From Lachnospira hominis (ex Liu et al. 2021) (GTDB taxonomy: Bacteria > Bacillota > Clostridia > Lachnospirales > Lachnospiraceae): a stretch of DNA of 64,000 nucleotides. The stretch spans positions 1 through 64,000 of the forward strand of contig NZ_JACOPD010000003.1 of the NCBI RefSeq assembly GCF_014287955.1, given 5' to 3'. Below, piece by piece: positions 8,028 to 17,259 of the stretch (position 1 is its first letter; each line of letters starts with the position of its first letter). Made by a program: the position numbers and the translations under genes. The notes below the pieces were generated by a model. That model saw only the letters and a list, made by a program, of their open reading frames with translations. It searched no databases and was not told the origin of the DNA.

Positions 8028-10544
8028 TGTCTGTTCGCCAGATTTCATATCAAGGTGTATTGATTCATTATCATATATAAGATTGAATGATGTATCACGT
8101 AATGCAGATATATCTATGTATACAGACCGCTTGTTATTATTCCATAACAGGCGGTTTATTTTTATGCCGCATTTTGTGAGAAGACCGCATATTTCGCCGT
8201 TAATAAGACCTGTGTTTAATGCAGGGAGCAGTTCGACCGTACATTCGTCAGAGTACACCAGCATTTCGTTTATGATGCCGACTATTCCGAGAAGAGTGTC
8301 TGTGCAGAATACGCCTTTTGAGCGGTCTGTATTATGGTCTGTAAAAAATGTGTTGTAAAATATGCCGCTTTTAAAAAGCAGCAAAAGCGTATTATATACA
8401 GCTTCCGGGTTTTTGAGGCGGGCTTCTACGAGAGCTTTGTGAATCCAGCCGTGTGATGCGGTGTCGTCTTTTCCCGTGTTTTCGCGGTTACGGTTAATTA
8501 TTGCCTGACGGCATGCGGATGCAAGTGCGTGATTGTGCTGTGTTTCTGATGATGGCCATGCACAATAAAGATGGCTTATGTGGCGGTGGGCATTATTTTC
8601 TTTGTATTCGTTCATGGACCATTCTTTTATTGCACCGCTTTTATCAAACATATATACAGGCAGGCACGATATCAGATGTGTGATTTTTTCAAGGGTTTTC
8701 TGATAACCATTAGGCTTTATGTCTGAGAGTATATTTTTGTACATATTAAGAGAATCAACGGCAGCAGCTATATCCATAGCCGCATTGGCAGTGATTGCAC
8801 TTTTATAACCGAGCGGTTTGTTTTCGGGTGAAAACGATGGTATTATAAGGTATTTTTCATCTGGTTCCAATGATGTTTTTCCCTTTACAAAGCGGGCATT
8901 TCCGTTTGAATCTGTAAAATATTCGGGAGTACAAAGCTGTTCCCAGAAGTTGAATGTTTTTGCAAGTAAAGGAAGAAGAATGTCTTCTTTAATGCGGAAA
9001 ATGTTTTTATTATATATACGTATTATATTTTCATCGTGTGTTGTGATTGTGACGTTGCCATAGACTTGCATGAATTCATAAATCGGAATAATCATCCAGC
9101 TTGCTCCAGCATTCCAGTACTGAAATGGATAATTGATGTCATATTCAACCATCATTGCACGGTGACCGTCGGTATTTACGGGGGTGAGGACAGCGTTTTT
9201 CATGCCGTAAACGGCTTTGGCATTGATTTCCCAGTCGGGAATCTGTTTTAACACAAACCAGATGTAACCTTTGCCTGCATCATACATTCCGCATGTGTTC
9301 ATGCCTGATACCTGAATATTTACATTGGCGTCCATTGTGTAGGCACTTCTCCACAGCATATTCCATTCGCCTGTCCAAAGCCCCGAAAGACGAGGTGCAG
9401 TATGTCCGGCACAGGAATACATTGCATATCTGCCATGGTTGTATACACGTTTCAGAAGTTCAGGCAGTATGTAATCAGTTTTTTTCTGCTTTTGTAATAA
9501 TTCTTCGTTGCTGAGAGCTTTATCGGCGTTGTTAAGTTTCAGGCTGACATGGTTAAAAATACTGCTGTATTTTTCTATATGAGGCTTTAGTGCAGCTTCA
9601 TATGAAAATAAAGAACTTGCGTCAGCGTATTTTATTAATGTTTTATTAATTTTATTTATACATTGTGAGACAAGTGGAATTGTGAAAAAATCTGCGGTTA
9701 TTTTATCAGGCTGTTTATAAGTCCAGTCAAGGTATGTTATAAGAACAAGTTTTTTGCCTGAAAATGTTATGATGGGATTTTTGGGGTCAAGGCATGATTT
9801 TGCACGCATATCAGTGTCCGTAAAAGATAGGGAAGTTGTTCCGTCATAAGGGATAATGCGTGTTACGCCTGCAAATCCTCCATTTTTTAATTCACTTTCT
9901 TCGTATTGCGGATACAATGCACAAAAGCCGATTAATCCATCAGTTGCAAACCGCGTATATTTCATATTTAATTCGGGTGCGTCACCGCTTTTTTGTCTGC
10001 CAAATTTGTGCATTGATTCAAAATCATCAATTGATATGTCAACAGTGAAACTGTTACCTGATATTTCTGTGATTATTACATCGTCAACAGATGATGCGAA
10101 GGTACGTTTTTTTATATGATTTGCATATGTATTGTATTCTGACATGTTATACGATGAAACCAGCTCAGATGTTTCATAATCTGTAGAACGCACAAAGTCT
10201 GTAATATCTGAGGCATTTTTTAAAGATATTCTTAACTGGTGGCCCGGATGATAACAGTACATATTGGTTCTTTTTCTGTTATGTATATTCCATGTGTCGT
10301 CCATATTTATTACAGATTGTCTTGCTTCGTCAAGCTGTTCTGTTACTTCTGCGGGAACACATCTTGGCTCGTCTGATGGCATTACAAATTCAGTATTCTG
10401 AAAAATAAAGCTGTCGTTTTTGGGGGCACCAGATGTGAGAACGCCTATGTGTCCGTTGCCGCATGCCATACATTCGTGCCATGCAATCTGTTTTATATCA
10501 TATCCGGCATAGGGTATTATTTCAGTAAAATAATTTGAATACAT
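8007..10544 (-). CDS. GH95-type glycoside hydrolase (alpha-L-fucosidase-like)
   Basis: 845 aa with no signal peptide, so probably intracellular. The N-terminal beta-sandwich region (ACGNGHIGVLTSG) is followed by an (alpha/alpha)6-barrel with family GH95 signatures: GRYAMYSCAGH, LSGLWTGEWN, DANVNIQVSGMN (the Asn pair that helps catalysis in GH95), HRHISHLYCAWP and a DDTASHGW stretch. GH95 enzymes remove alpha-L-fucose or alpha-L-galactose from glycans. The ATG at 10544 is chosen because GGAGG lies just upstream; a longer frame to 10571 lacks a site. No sugar importer lies next to it. Confidence 0.82.
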   Translation of the reverse strand: MYSNYFTEIIPYAGYDIKQIAWHECMACGNGHIGVLTSGAPKNDSFIFQNTEFVMPSDEPRCVPAEVTEQLDEARQSVINMDDTWNIHNRKRTNMYCYHPGHQLRISLKNASDITDFVRSTDYETSELVSSYNMSEYNTYANHIKKRTFASSVDDVIITEISGNSFTVDISIDDFESMHKFGRQKSGDAPELNMKYTRFATDGLIGFCALYPQYEESELKNGGFAGVTRIIPYDGTTSLSFTDTDMRAKSCLDPKNPIITFSGKKLVLITYLDWTYKQPDKITADFFTIPLVSQCINKINKTLIKYADASSLFSYEAALKPHIEKYSSIFNHVSLKLNNADKALSNEELLQKQKKTDYILPELLKRVYNHGRYAMYSCAGHTAPRLSGLWTGEWNMLWRSAYTMDANVNIQVSGMNTCGMYDAGKGYIWFVLKQIPDWEINAKAVYGMKNAVLTPVNTDGHRAMMVEYDINYPFQYWNAGASWMIIPIYEFMQVYGNVTITTHDENIIRIYNKNIFRIKEDILLPLLAKTFNFWEQLCTPEYFTDSNGNARFVKGKTSLEPDEKYLIIPSFSPENKPLGYKSAITANAAMDIAAAVDSLNMYKNILSDIKPNGYQKTLEKITHLISCLPVYMFDKSGAIKEWSMNEYKENNAHRHISHLYCAWPSSETQHNHALASACRQAIINRNRENTGKDDTASHGWIHKALVEARLKNPEAVYNTLLLLFKSGIFYNTFFTDHNTDRSKGVFCTDTLLGIVGIINEMLVYSDECTVELLPALNTGLINGEICGLLTKCGIKINRLLWNNNKRSVYIDISALRDTSFNLIYDNESIHLDMKSGEQTLHKFLH

Positions 10545-10646
10545 AATTATCCTCCGTTTCCATATTTTCAATAATAAACCTCAAACAATTGTAGCATATT
10601 TTTGTTGCATTTTATATGAAATTATAGTACGCTATGAAAAATAAAA

Positions 10647-10664
10647 CATAGTAATACGGTAGGA
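10647..10664 (+). promoter_or_regulatory. Possible sulfur-regulator site (weak)
   Basis: CATAGTAATACGGTAGGA lies just before the ribosome site of the first gene in the sulfur region. It partly matches the duplicated motif at 29177 and 29245. This is a weak match and an inference. Confidence 0.25.
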
Positions 10665-10674
10665 AAGGTAGAAT

Positions 10675-11628
10675 ATGAAGAAGACAGTTAAAAAATTAAT
10701 TGCAGACGTACTAATTATTACAACATTAATTTCAATATTTGCACTTGCAGGATGCGGAGTGAAAAATTCTGATAATGCCAATGCTGATGTGCAGGACGGT
10801 GTTACATTTACAGATGCACTGGGCAGAAGTGTTACCGTAAAATCGGCAGACAGAACGGCTTCGCTTCTCGGAAGTTTTTCTGATGTGTGGCTTCTTGCGG
10901 GCGGAAAGCTTGTGGCTTCGGTTAATGATGCGTGGGACAGCCTTGATTTGGGACTCGACGATTCTGTTGTCAAGCTTGGGGCGATACTTGAACCGAATGT
11001 AGAGCTTCTTATAGCTTCACAGCCTGATTTTGTTATTGCCAGTGCCAATACAAAGCCTGATGTCGAAATGCTTGCAACATTGGAAAATGCAGGAATTACA
11101 GTTGCATATTTTGATGTTAATAATTATGAAGACTATATAGCAATGCTTGATATATGCACAGATATAACGGGACGCAAGGATTTATATGAAAAAAATGGTG
11201 TTTCTGTGCGGACAGAAGTTGAAAATGCAAAAAAACAGATTGACGGCAGCAATCCTAAGATATTGCTTCTTCGTGCAGCTTCCAAAAATATCAAGGCGAA
11301 GGGCAGCGATGGAATTGTAAGCGGCGAGATTTTAAAAGATTTGGGATGTGTAAATATTGCCGACAGCGACAGTTCTTTGCTTGATGACCTGAGTCTCGAG
11401 GCTATTGTAAAGGAAGACCCCGATTTTATTTTTGTGACAATTCAGGGAACTAATACTGAGGCGGCATTAAAGAATGTTGACACACTTTTAAAGAGCAATC
11501 CTGTATGGAACAGTCTTACAGCAGTAAAAAATAACAGATATTATGTGCTTGATAAGAGTCTTTACAATTTTAAGCCTAATGAGCGTTGGGGTGAGGCTTA
11601 TCAGAAACTTGCGGATATTTTGTATTAG
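10675..11628 (+). CDS. Lipoprotein binding protein, Fe-siderophore/B12 type
   Basis: 317-aa substrate-binding lipoprotein of the FepB/BtuF (TroA-like) class. A lipobox (LAGC) puts the acylated Cys at residue 27. The mature start (VTFTDALGRSVTVKSADRTA) and two lobes joined by a long helix are typical. It would catch a metal chelate or corrinoid outside the membrane. No permease or ATPase lies next to it; the matching FecCD-type pair is on the other strand at 27337-29089. It is followed 16 bp later by siroheme synthase, so metal supply for sirohaem is a reasonable guess. Confidence 0.85.
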   Translation: MKKTVKKLIADVLIITTLISIFALAGCGVKNSDNANADVQDGVTFTDALGRSVTVKSADRTASLLGSFSDVWLLAGGKLVASVNDAWDSLDLGLDDSVVKLGAILEPNVELLIASQPDFVIASANTKPDVEMLATLENAGITVAYFDVNNYEDYIAMLDICTDITGRKDLYEKNGVSVRTEVENAKKQIDGSNPKILLLRAASKNIKAKGSDGIVSGEILKDLGCVNIADSDSSLLDDLSLEAIVKEDPDFIFVTIQGTNTEAALKNVDTLLKSNPVWNSLTAVKNNRYYVLDKSLYNFKPNERWGEAYQKLADILY

Positions 11629-11644
11629 AGGAGGGTGGACAATT

Positions 11645-12274
11645 ATGGCATATTTTCCATTTTATGTAGAATTAAAGGATGTTTCGGTACTTATTGTTGG
11701 CGGCGGAAAGGTTGCACTTCACAAGGTGAAGAGAATACTGGATTATGGACCTAAGATAAAGGTTGTTGCCAAAAAGGTTGATGAGAGAATTAAAAATATT
11801 AAAGGTGTTGAGTGGGAAGAAAGAGAGTTTGAGGACAGCGACGTAGAAGGTGTGCGTTTTGTTATTGCAGCGGCAGGTGATGAAGAACTTGATGAGCATA
11901 TAACAAGTCTTTGTAACGATAAAGGAATACTTATTAATGTAGTTGATGTAAAAGATAAATGTGATTTTATATTCCCGTCGGTTGTAAGCCGCGGAAAGCT
12001 GGAAATAGGAATATCGTCAAGTGGTGCAAGCCCAAGAATCACAACACTTCTTGCCGGAGAAATTGACAATATTCTGCCTGACAATATAGAAGAAATACTT
12101 GATTACCTTGAAAAATTGCGTCCTTACGCTAAACAAAAGATAAGCAATGATGTGCTAAGGGCACGTTTTCTTTCATATATGGCAGAGCTTACATACAGCC
12201 GGAGAAACATTCCGGATGATGAAGAACTGGAAAAAATTTTAAATAAATTCTTAAATCCTATTGAAACGATATGA
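11645..12274 (+). CDS. Siroheme synthase N-terminal type (precorrin-2 dehydrogenase)
   Basis: 209 aa, homologous to the N-terminal half of CysG and to yeast Met8. The Rossmann motif is VLIVGGGKVALHKVKRIL, followed by the SSSGASPR stretch of the family. It oxidises precorrin-2 to sirohydrochlorin with NAD and may insert iron, giving the sirohaem needed by the sulfite reductase at 30555. The start at 11645 has AGGAGGG upstream; the frame is open to 11543 but that part overlaps the previous gene. Confidence 0.88.
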   Translation: MAYFPFYVELKDVSVLIVGGGKVALHKVKRILDYGPKIKVVAKKVDERIKNIKGVEWEEREFEDSDVEGVRFVIAAAGDEELDEHITSLCNDKGILINVVDVKDKCDFIFPSVVSRGKLEIGISSSGASPRITTLLAGEIDNILPDNIEEILDYLEKLRPYAKQKISNDVLRARFLSYMAELTYSRRNIPDDEELEKILNKFLNPIETI

Positions 12275-12328
12275 ATAGTAGTGTATTATAATAAAAGTTG
12301 CAGAACTTAAAAAGAAAAGAGGGTTATT

Positions 12329-13261
12329 ATGGCAGAGATAGCAAAACAGATAACAGAGCTTATTGGACGTACTCCGATGTTGCAGTTATGTAACTTTCAA
12401 GAGGACAATAATGTTAGTGCAAACATAATAGCAAAGCTTGAATATTTCAATCCGCTTGGCAGCGTGAAAGACAGAGTTGCATATGCGATGATTGAAGACG
12501 GAATCAAACAGGGAAAGATTAATAAAGATACGGTTATTATAGAGCCTACAAGCGGCAATACGGGAATAGGACTTGCTGGTGTGTGTGCCGCAAAGAAATT
12601 AAAGCTTATTCTTACTATGCCTGACACTATGAGTGTAGAGAGAAGAAAGATTGTAACGGCACTTGGAGCAGAAGTTGTTCTCACACAGGGAAGACTCGGA
12701 ATGAAAGGTGCAATAGCAAAGGCTGAACAGTTAAAGGAAGAATACGGCAACGCATTTATTCCACAGCAGTTTGACAATCCTTCCAATCCTGAGATTCACA
12801 GGGTTACAACAGCAAAGGAAATCGCAGAAGCGACAGACGGAAAGGTTGATATATTCATTGCATCAGTTGGAACAGGCGGAACTATAACGGGAACTGCAAA
12901 AGGTCTTAAAGAAGCTGGAATTAATGCAAAAATAGTTGCCGTGGAGCCTTCGGGTTCACCGGTTCTTTCCGGTGGTAGTGCTGGTCCTCACAAGATACAG
13001 GGTATAGGAGCCGGATTCATACCTGAGGTTATGGATACAAGTATAGTTGATGAGATTATAACTATAGGAAATAACGAGGCGTTTGAGACGACGAGACAGG
13101 TTGCAAAGTCAGAAGGCCTGCTTGTTGGAATATCTTCGGGAGCAGTTCTTTGTGCAGCCTTAAAGGAGGCACGAAAGCCTGAAAATGCAGGAAAGAATAT
13201 AGTTGTTCTCCTTCCTGATACGGGAGAAAGATATTTATCGACATCATTATTTGAATTTTAA
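12329..13261 (+). CDS. cysK: Cysteine synthase (O-acetylserine sulfhydrylase)
   Basis: 310 aa, usual length for CysK. The PLP lysine is K47 in [11 protein letters not shown]. The phosphate and substrate loops are [10 protein letters not shown] and GTGGTITGT, and the late SSGA stretch is present. It makes cysteine from O-acetylserine and sulfide. GAGGG precedes the ATG. It is the first of two copies in the window; the other is at 34458. Confidence 0.95.
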   Translation: MAEIAKQITELIGRTPMLQLCNFQEDNNVSANIIAKLEYFNPLGSVKDRVAYAMIEDGIKQGKINKDTVIIEPTSGNTGIGLAGVCAAKKLKLILTMPDTMSVERRKIVTALGAEVVLTQGRLGMKGAIAKAEQLKEEYGNAFIPQQFDNPSNPEIHRVTTAKEIAEATDGKVDIFIASVGTGGTITGTAKGLKEAGINAKIVAVEPSGSPVLSGGSAGPHKIQGIGAGFIPEVMDTSIVDEIITIGNNEAFETTRQVAKSEGLLVGISSGAVLCAALKEARKPENAGKNIVVLLPDTGERYLSTSLFEF

Positions 13262-13286
13262 GCTGTAGGAATGGGTGGTAAACCAT

Positions 13287-14294
13287 ATGAAAAAAATATA
13301 TAAAATGCAGGCAGTTTTGTTAGCTGCATGTGTTTTTACGGGGCTTGCGGGATGCGGCCGTGAAAAATCGAATATAATGACAATCACCAATGTTTCATAT
13401 GATGCCACAAGGGAATTCTATGAAAGCTATAATGAGATTTTCAAAAGCTATTATGAAGAAAAATATGGTGAGCCGGTGAATGTAATACAGTCACATGCCG
13501 GTTCCGGGAGTCAGGCAAGGTCAGTTGTTGAAGGCTGTAATGCAGATGTTGTCACACTTGCACTTGAACATGATATTTCACTTATTGAAAAAACCGGACT
13601 TGTTGACAGTGGCTGGAAGCAGGAATATGACAATGATTCCGCACCATACACTTCAACAATGGTCTTTCTTGTAAGAAAAGGAAATGAGAAAAATATAAAA
13701 GACTGGGATGATTTGATTAAAGACGGTGTTGAAGTTATAACGCCGGACCCGAAAAGCAGCGGCGGTGCATGTTGGAATTTTCTTGCGGCATTAAGTTATG
13801 CCAGGGAGAAATATACGGATACAGCTAAGCAGAATGAATTTATCAAAAAATTGTATGCTAATGTATCAGTTCTTGATTCGGGAGCGAGAGGTTCAGCGAC
13901 AACATTCGTTGAGAATCAGAAAGGCGATGTTCTTATTGCATGGGAAAATGAAGCAATGATGACAGTCGCCAATTATCCGGGGCAATATGAGATTGTAACG
14001 CCGTCAGTAAGTATTCTTGCACAGCCGAGCGTTGCGGTTGTTGATGATAATGTAAAAGTTAATAAATCAGGGCAGGCAGCAGGAGAATATCTTTCTTATC
14101 TGTATTCGGAAAATGCCCAGAGACTTGTGGCTGATTACGGATATCGCCCAAGTGATGAAAAAATCCTTAATGAATATTCGGATAAATTTAATCTGAATGT
14201 AAAATGTACAACAATTAATGATTTCGGCGGCTGGGACAATGCGTATAAACAGTATTTTGATGACGGTGCATTGTTTGACAAGCTGTGTAACTAA
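13287..14294 (+). CDS. sbp: Sulfate-binding lipoprotein 1
   Basis: 335 aa. Lipobox LAGC gives Cys23. The rest is a Sbp/CysP-type periplasmic-binding fold: TNVSYDATREFYESYN, SHAGSGSQAR, DVVTLALEHD, VFLVRKGN, TPDPKSSGGACWNF, LDSGARGSATTFV and DVLIAWENEA. It captures sulfate or thiosulfate for the permease genes that follow. The ATG at 13287 is preferred to the GTG at 13275 because GGGTGG lies between them. First gene of a complete importer. Confidence 0.93.
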   Translation: MKKIYKMQAVLLAACVFTGLAGCGREKSNIMTITNVSYDATREFYESYNEIFKSYYEEKYGEPVNVIQSHAGSGSQARSVVEGCNADVVTLALEHDISLIEKTGLVDSGWKQEYDNDSAPYTSTMVFLVRKGNEKNIKDWDDLIKDGVEVITPDPKSSGGACWNFLAALSYAREKYTDTAKQNEFIKKLYANVSVLDSGARGSATTFVENQKGDVLIAWENEAMMTVANYPGQYEIVTPSVSILAQPSVAVVDDNVKVNKSGQAAGEYLSYLYSENAQRLVADYGYRPSDEKILNEYSDKFNLNVKCTTINDFGGWDNAYKQYFDDGALFDKLCN

Positions 14295-14389
14295 GTGCAG
14301 ATATGAAGTTGTATTTATATAGGGTATGAAGTTGTGCGAAAATTATATTTATATATACACAGAAATAAAAGCGGAAAGGAAAAATAAGT

Positions 14390-15244
14390 ATGGAAGAAAC
14401 CGTAAAATTAAAAAAAGCAAAGAAAACCAGAGTGATTCCGGGCTTTAAGCTTACAATGGGAATTACGGTGACGATGCTTTCACTTATTGTATTGATTCCG
14501 CTGGCATCGGTTATGGTATATTCGCTGAAACTGCCACCGTCGGAATTTATAAAACTGATTACAAAGCAGAATGTAGTTTACGCATTTACGACGAGTATTG
14601 TCTGTTCTTTTATAGCGGCGGTGATAAATGTAATATTTGGAGTAATTCTTGCATGGACACTTGTAAAATATGACTTTCCCGGAAAGCGTATTCTTGACGG
14701 ATTTATAGAGCTTCCTTTTGCACTTCCGACAGCAGTTGCGGGCATAACGCTCTCAAAGATGTATTCGGATACGGGAATACTTGGAAAACCGCTTGCCGCA
14801 ATAGGAATTAAGGTAAGTTACACACATCTTGGAATTATAGTTGCACTTATATTTATCGGAATTCCGTTTGTAGTAAGAAATGTGCAGCCGGTGCTTGAAA
14901 AACTTGACGGACAGTATGAGGAAGCAGCTTACATACTTGGTGCGTCGCCGTCAAAGACATTTTTTAAGGTAATACTTCCCGAGTTGAGACCTGCGATACT
15001 TACAGGTTTTGGGCTTGCATTTGCAAGAGGAATCGGTGAGTATGGAAGCGTTATTTACATTTCGGGCAACAGTGCCAAAGAGCATACACAGGTTGTATCG
15101 TATGTAATAATGCAGAAGTTAAGTTATATTGATTATGCGTCGGCAACAGCTATAGCACTTGTGATGCTTGTAATATCATTTCTGCTTTTGTTTGCGATAA
15201 ATGTTATCCAGATGAAGCAGGCAAAAAGAACCAATAATATATAA
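14390..15244 (+). CDS. cysT: Sulfate ABC permease CysT, copy 1
   Basis: 284 aa, about six membrane helices. The BPD_transp_1 coupling loop is EEAAYILGASPSKTFFKVIL, and IELPFALPTAVAGI is typical of CysT/CysU. It forms the membrane channel with CysW. GGAAAGGA lies upstream. It lies 95 bp after the binding protein. Confidence 0.93.
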   Translation: MEETVKLKKAKKTRVIPGFKLTMGITVTMLSLIVLIPLASVMVYSLKLPPSEFIKLITKQNVVYAFTTSIVCSFIAAVINVIFGVILAWTLVKYDFPGKRILDGFIELPFALPTAVAGITLSKMYSDTGILGKPLAAIGIKVSYTHLGIIVALIFIGIPFVVRNVQPVLEKLDGQYEEAAYILGASPSKTFFKVILPELRPAILTGFGLAFARGIGEYGSVIYISGNSAKEHTQVVSYVIMQKLSYIDYASATAIALVMLVISFLLLFAINVIQMKQAKRTNNI

Positions 15245-15292
15245 TCATACAATGTTAAAATGGCGGATGATAAAAACAGGATGGGAAAAGTT

Positions 15293-16165
15293 ATGAATGA
15301 ACAGGAAAAATTTGAAAAAAGAAAAAAGATAACTAAATATGTTCTTATAACAATAAGCGTTTTATTTGTATTTTTTATGCTTGTGATGCCGCTGTTTTGT
15401 ATTGTATCCAGCTCGCTCAAGCAGGGACTTGGATTTTATTTTAAATCGGTATCGTCAAAATATGTTGTCAGTGCTTTGAAGGTTACTTTGTTTGCAACTG
15501 TTATTGCGGTTGTTATCAATACATTTTTTGGATTGTGTGCGGCATGGGTTACGACAAAGTTTTCATTTAAGGGAAAACAGGTGCTTGCGACACTTATTGA
15601 TATTCCGTTCTCAATATCACCCGTTATCGTTGGACTTGCGTTTCTTATGACATTCGGGCGTCTCGGCTGGTTTTATCCTGTTATAAGATGGTTTAATTCG
15701 GTATTCGGAGCGAATGTAAGAATCGCATTTGCAATTCCCGGAGTTGTGCTTGCGACAATATTTGTAACATTTCCGTTTGTATCAAGAGAGATTATTCCGG
15801 TGCTTAATGCACAGGGAAAAGACGAGGAGGAAGCGGCGGCTCTTATGGGAGCGGGCGGATTCAAAATCTTTTTTAAGATTACGTTTCCTCAGATAAAATG
15901 GGCTTTAATATATGGAATTATTCTTTGTACATCGAGAGCACTCGGCGAGTTTGGTGCGGTAAATGCATTATCAAAGACGAGAGGCGAGACATTTACACTT
16001 CCTCTTGAAATAGACGCATTGTATATGTCTGGAACGGAAAACTCGATTACGGCGGCATTTGCAGCATCTTCAATACTTGTTATTATTGCGGTTGTTGTGC
16101 TTGTGCTTAGAAATATACTTGAATACAGGGCGAAAAAGAAAGGTCAGGAGCAGGCAGCTTCTTGA
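15293..16165 (+). CDS. cysW: Sulfate ABC permease CysW, copy 1
   Basis: About 290 aa with six membrane helices; signatures DIPFSISPVIVGL and EEEAAALMGAGGFKIFFKI. Partner of CysT. The start is uncertain: the frame opens at ATG 15260 with no site. 15281 and 15293 are also possible, and 15293 has a weak GGGA 6 bp upstream. Confidence 0.9.
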   Translation: MNEQEKFEKRKKITKYVLITISVLFVFFMLVMPLFCIVSSSLKQGLGFYFKSVSSKYVVSALKVTLFATVIAVVINTFFGLCAAWVTTKFSFKGKQVLATLIDIPFSISPVIVGLAFLMTFGRLGWFYPVIRWFNSVFGANVRIAFAIPGVVLATIFVTFPFVSREIIPVLNAQGKDEEEAAALMGAGGFKIFFKITFPQIKWALIYGIILCTSRALGEFGAVNALSKTRGETFTLPLEIDALYMSGTENSITAAFAASSILVIIAVVVLVLRNILEYRAKKKGQEQAAS

Positions 16166-16179
16166 GAGTGGTGTGAAAT

Positions 16180-17241
16180 ATGTATGTTGAAATGAAAAAT
16201 ATTTATAAACAATATGGCGATTTCAGGGCTTCTGACAATGTGAGTTTCGGAATTGAAAAAGGTAAGCTTGTCGCACTTCTCGGACCGTCGGGAAGCGGAA
16301 AGACAACGCTTCTTAGAATGATTGCAGGGCTTGAGACTCCTAATGCGGGAGATATTTTTATAGACGGAAAACGTGTTAATGATATTCCTGCATCAAAGAG
16401 AGGAATCGGCTTTGTATTTCAAAGTTACGCATTATTCAGATATATGACGGTATACGATAATGTGGCATTTGGACTTGAATTACAGAAGGTTCCGAAAGCC
16501 GAAATAAAAGAACGCGTTATGAAACTTCTTGAGATAACAGGGCTTTCGGGAATGGAAAAAAGGTATCCGAACCAGCTTTCAGGCGGACAGAGACAAAGAG
16601 TTGCTTTCGCAAGAGCATTAGCTCCGAATCCGCAGGTGCTTCTGCTTGATGAACCATTTGCCGCCATTGATGCAAAGGTTCGTTCTGAATTGAGACTGTG
16701 GCTTAGAAGCATGGTTACACAGCTTGGAATTACGAGTATATTTGTAACGCACGACCAGGACGAAGCTGTTGAGGTTGCCGATGAGATTATCATTACGAAC
16801 CACGGTAAAATCGAGCAGATGGGAACGCCGTCACAGATTTACAAATCACCTGATACACCATTTGTTGCACAATTTATCGGAAGGCCGTCAGAAGTACATA
16901 ATTATGATACATTGAACGGCTTTGACAAGATAGAGGGAGCGGACAAGGCGGTTATAAGACCTGAATTTGTCAAAATTTCAAAGTTTGGAAAGCTCGACAG
17001 ATACATGAGTGCGGCAGAGACAGGAATTGTCGAGGACGTTGTTTTCCGTGGCAACAGGCTTGACGTTACGATTGATGTCCATGGAATAAAAATCACAGGC
17101 GAGTGGTCGCTTGAGAAAGATTCACTTGAGATTGGCGAAAAAGTTAATCTTTTAATATACAGAATCTATGTAATGGACGACACGAAAGCATATTTGTGTG
17201 AAAATAAAGAAATGCAGGAAGATGACGTATTCTATATCTAG
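16180..17241 (+). CDS. cysA: Sulfate ABC ATPase CysA, copy 1
   Basis: 353 aa. Walker A GPSGSGKTT, signature LSGGQRQR, Walker B VLLLDEPFAAID and the switch His (VTHDQDE) are all intact. A C-terminal TOBE-like domain (about 240-350) is present, as in CysA/PotA-type subunits. It powers the importer made by the three preceding genes. The APS reductase genes follow within 20 bp, so uptake and reduction are transcribed together. Confidence 0.94.
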   Translation: MYVEMKNIYKQYGDFRASDNVSFGIEKGKLVALLGPSGSGKTTLLRMIAGLETPNAGDIFIDGKRVNDIPASKRGIGFVFQSYALFRYMTVYDNVAFGLELQKVPKAEIKERVMKLLEITGLSGMEKRYPNQLSGGQRQRVAFARALAPNPQVLLLDEPFAAIDAKVRSELRLWLRSMVTQLGITSIFVTHDQDEAVEVADEIIITNHGKIEQMGTPSQIYKSPDTPFVAQFIGRPSEVHNYDTLNGFDKIEGADKAVIRPEFVKISKFGKLDRYMSAAETGIVEDVVFRGNRLDVTIDVHGIKITGEWSLEKDSLEIGEKVNLLIYRIYVMDDTKAYLCENKEMQEDDVFYI

Positions 17242-17259
17242 GGATTGGAGAAATGTGTT

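Noticed and set aside
8083..10119. Several plus-strand open frames opposite the GH95 gene
   Set aside because: The minus-strand frame shows continuous GH95 motifs; the others are shadows.
17245..17259. TTG start for aprA
   Set aside because: The ATG at 17260 has a well-placed GGAG and fits the usual AprA N-terminus.
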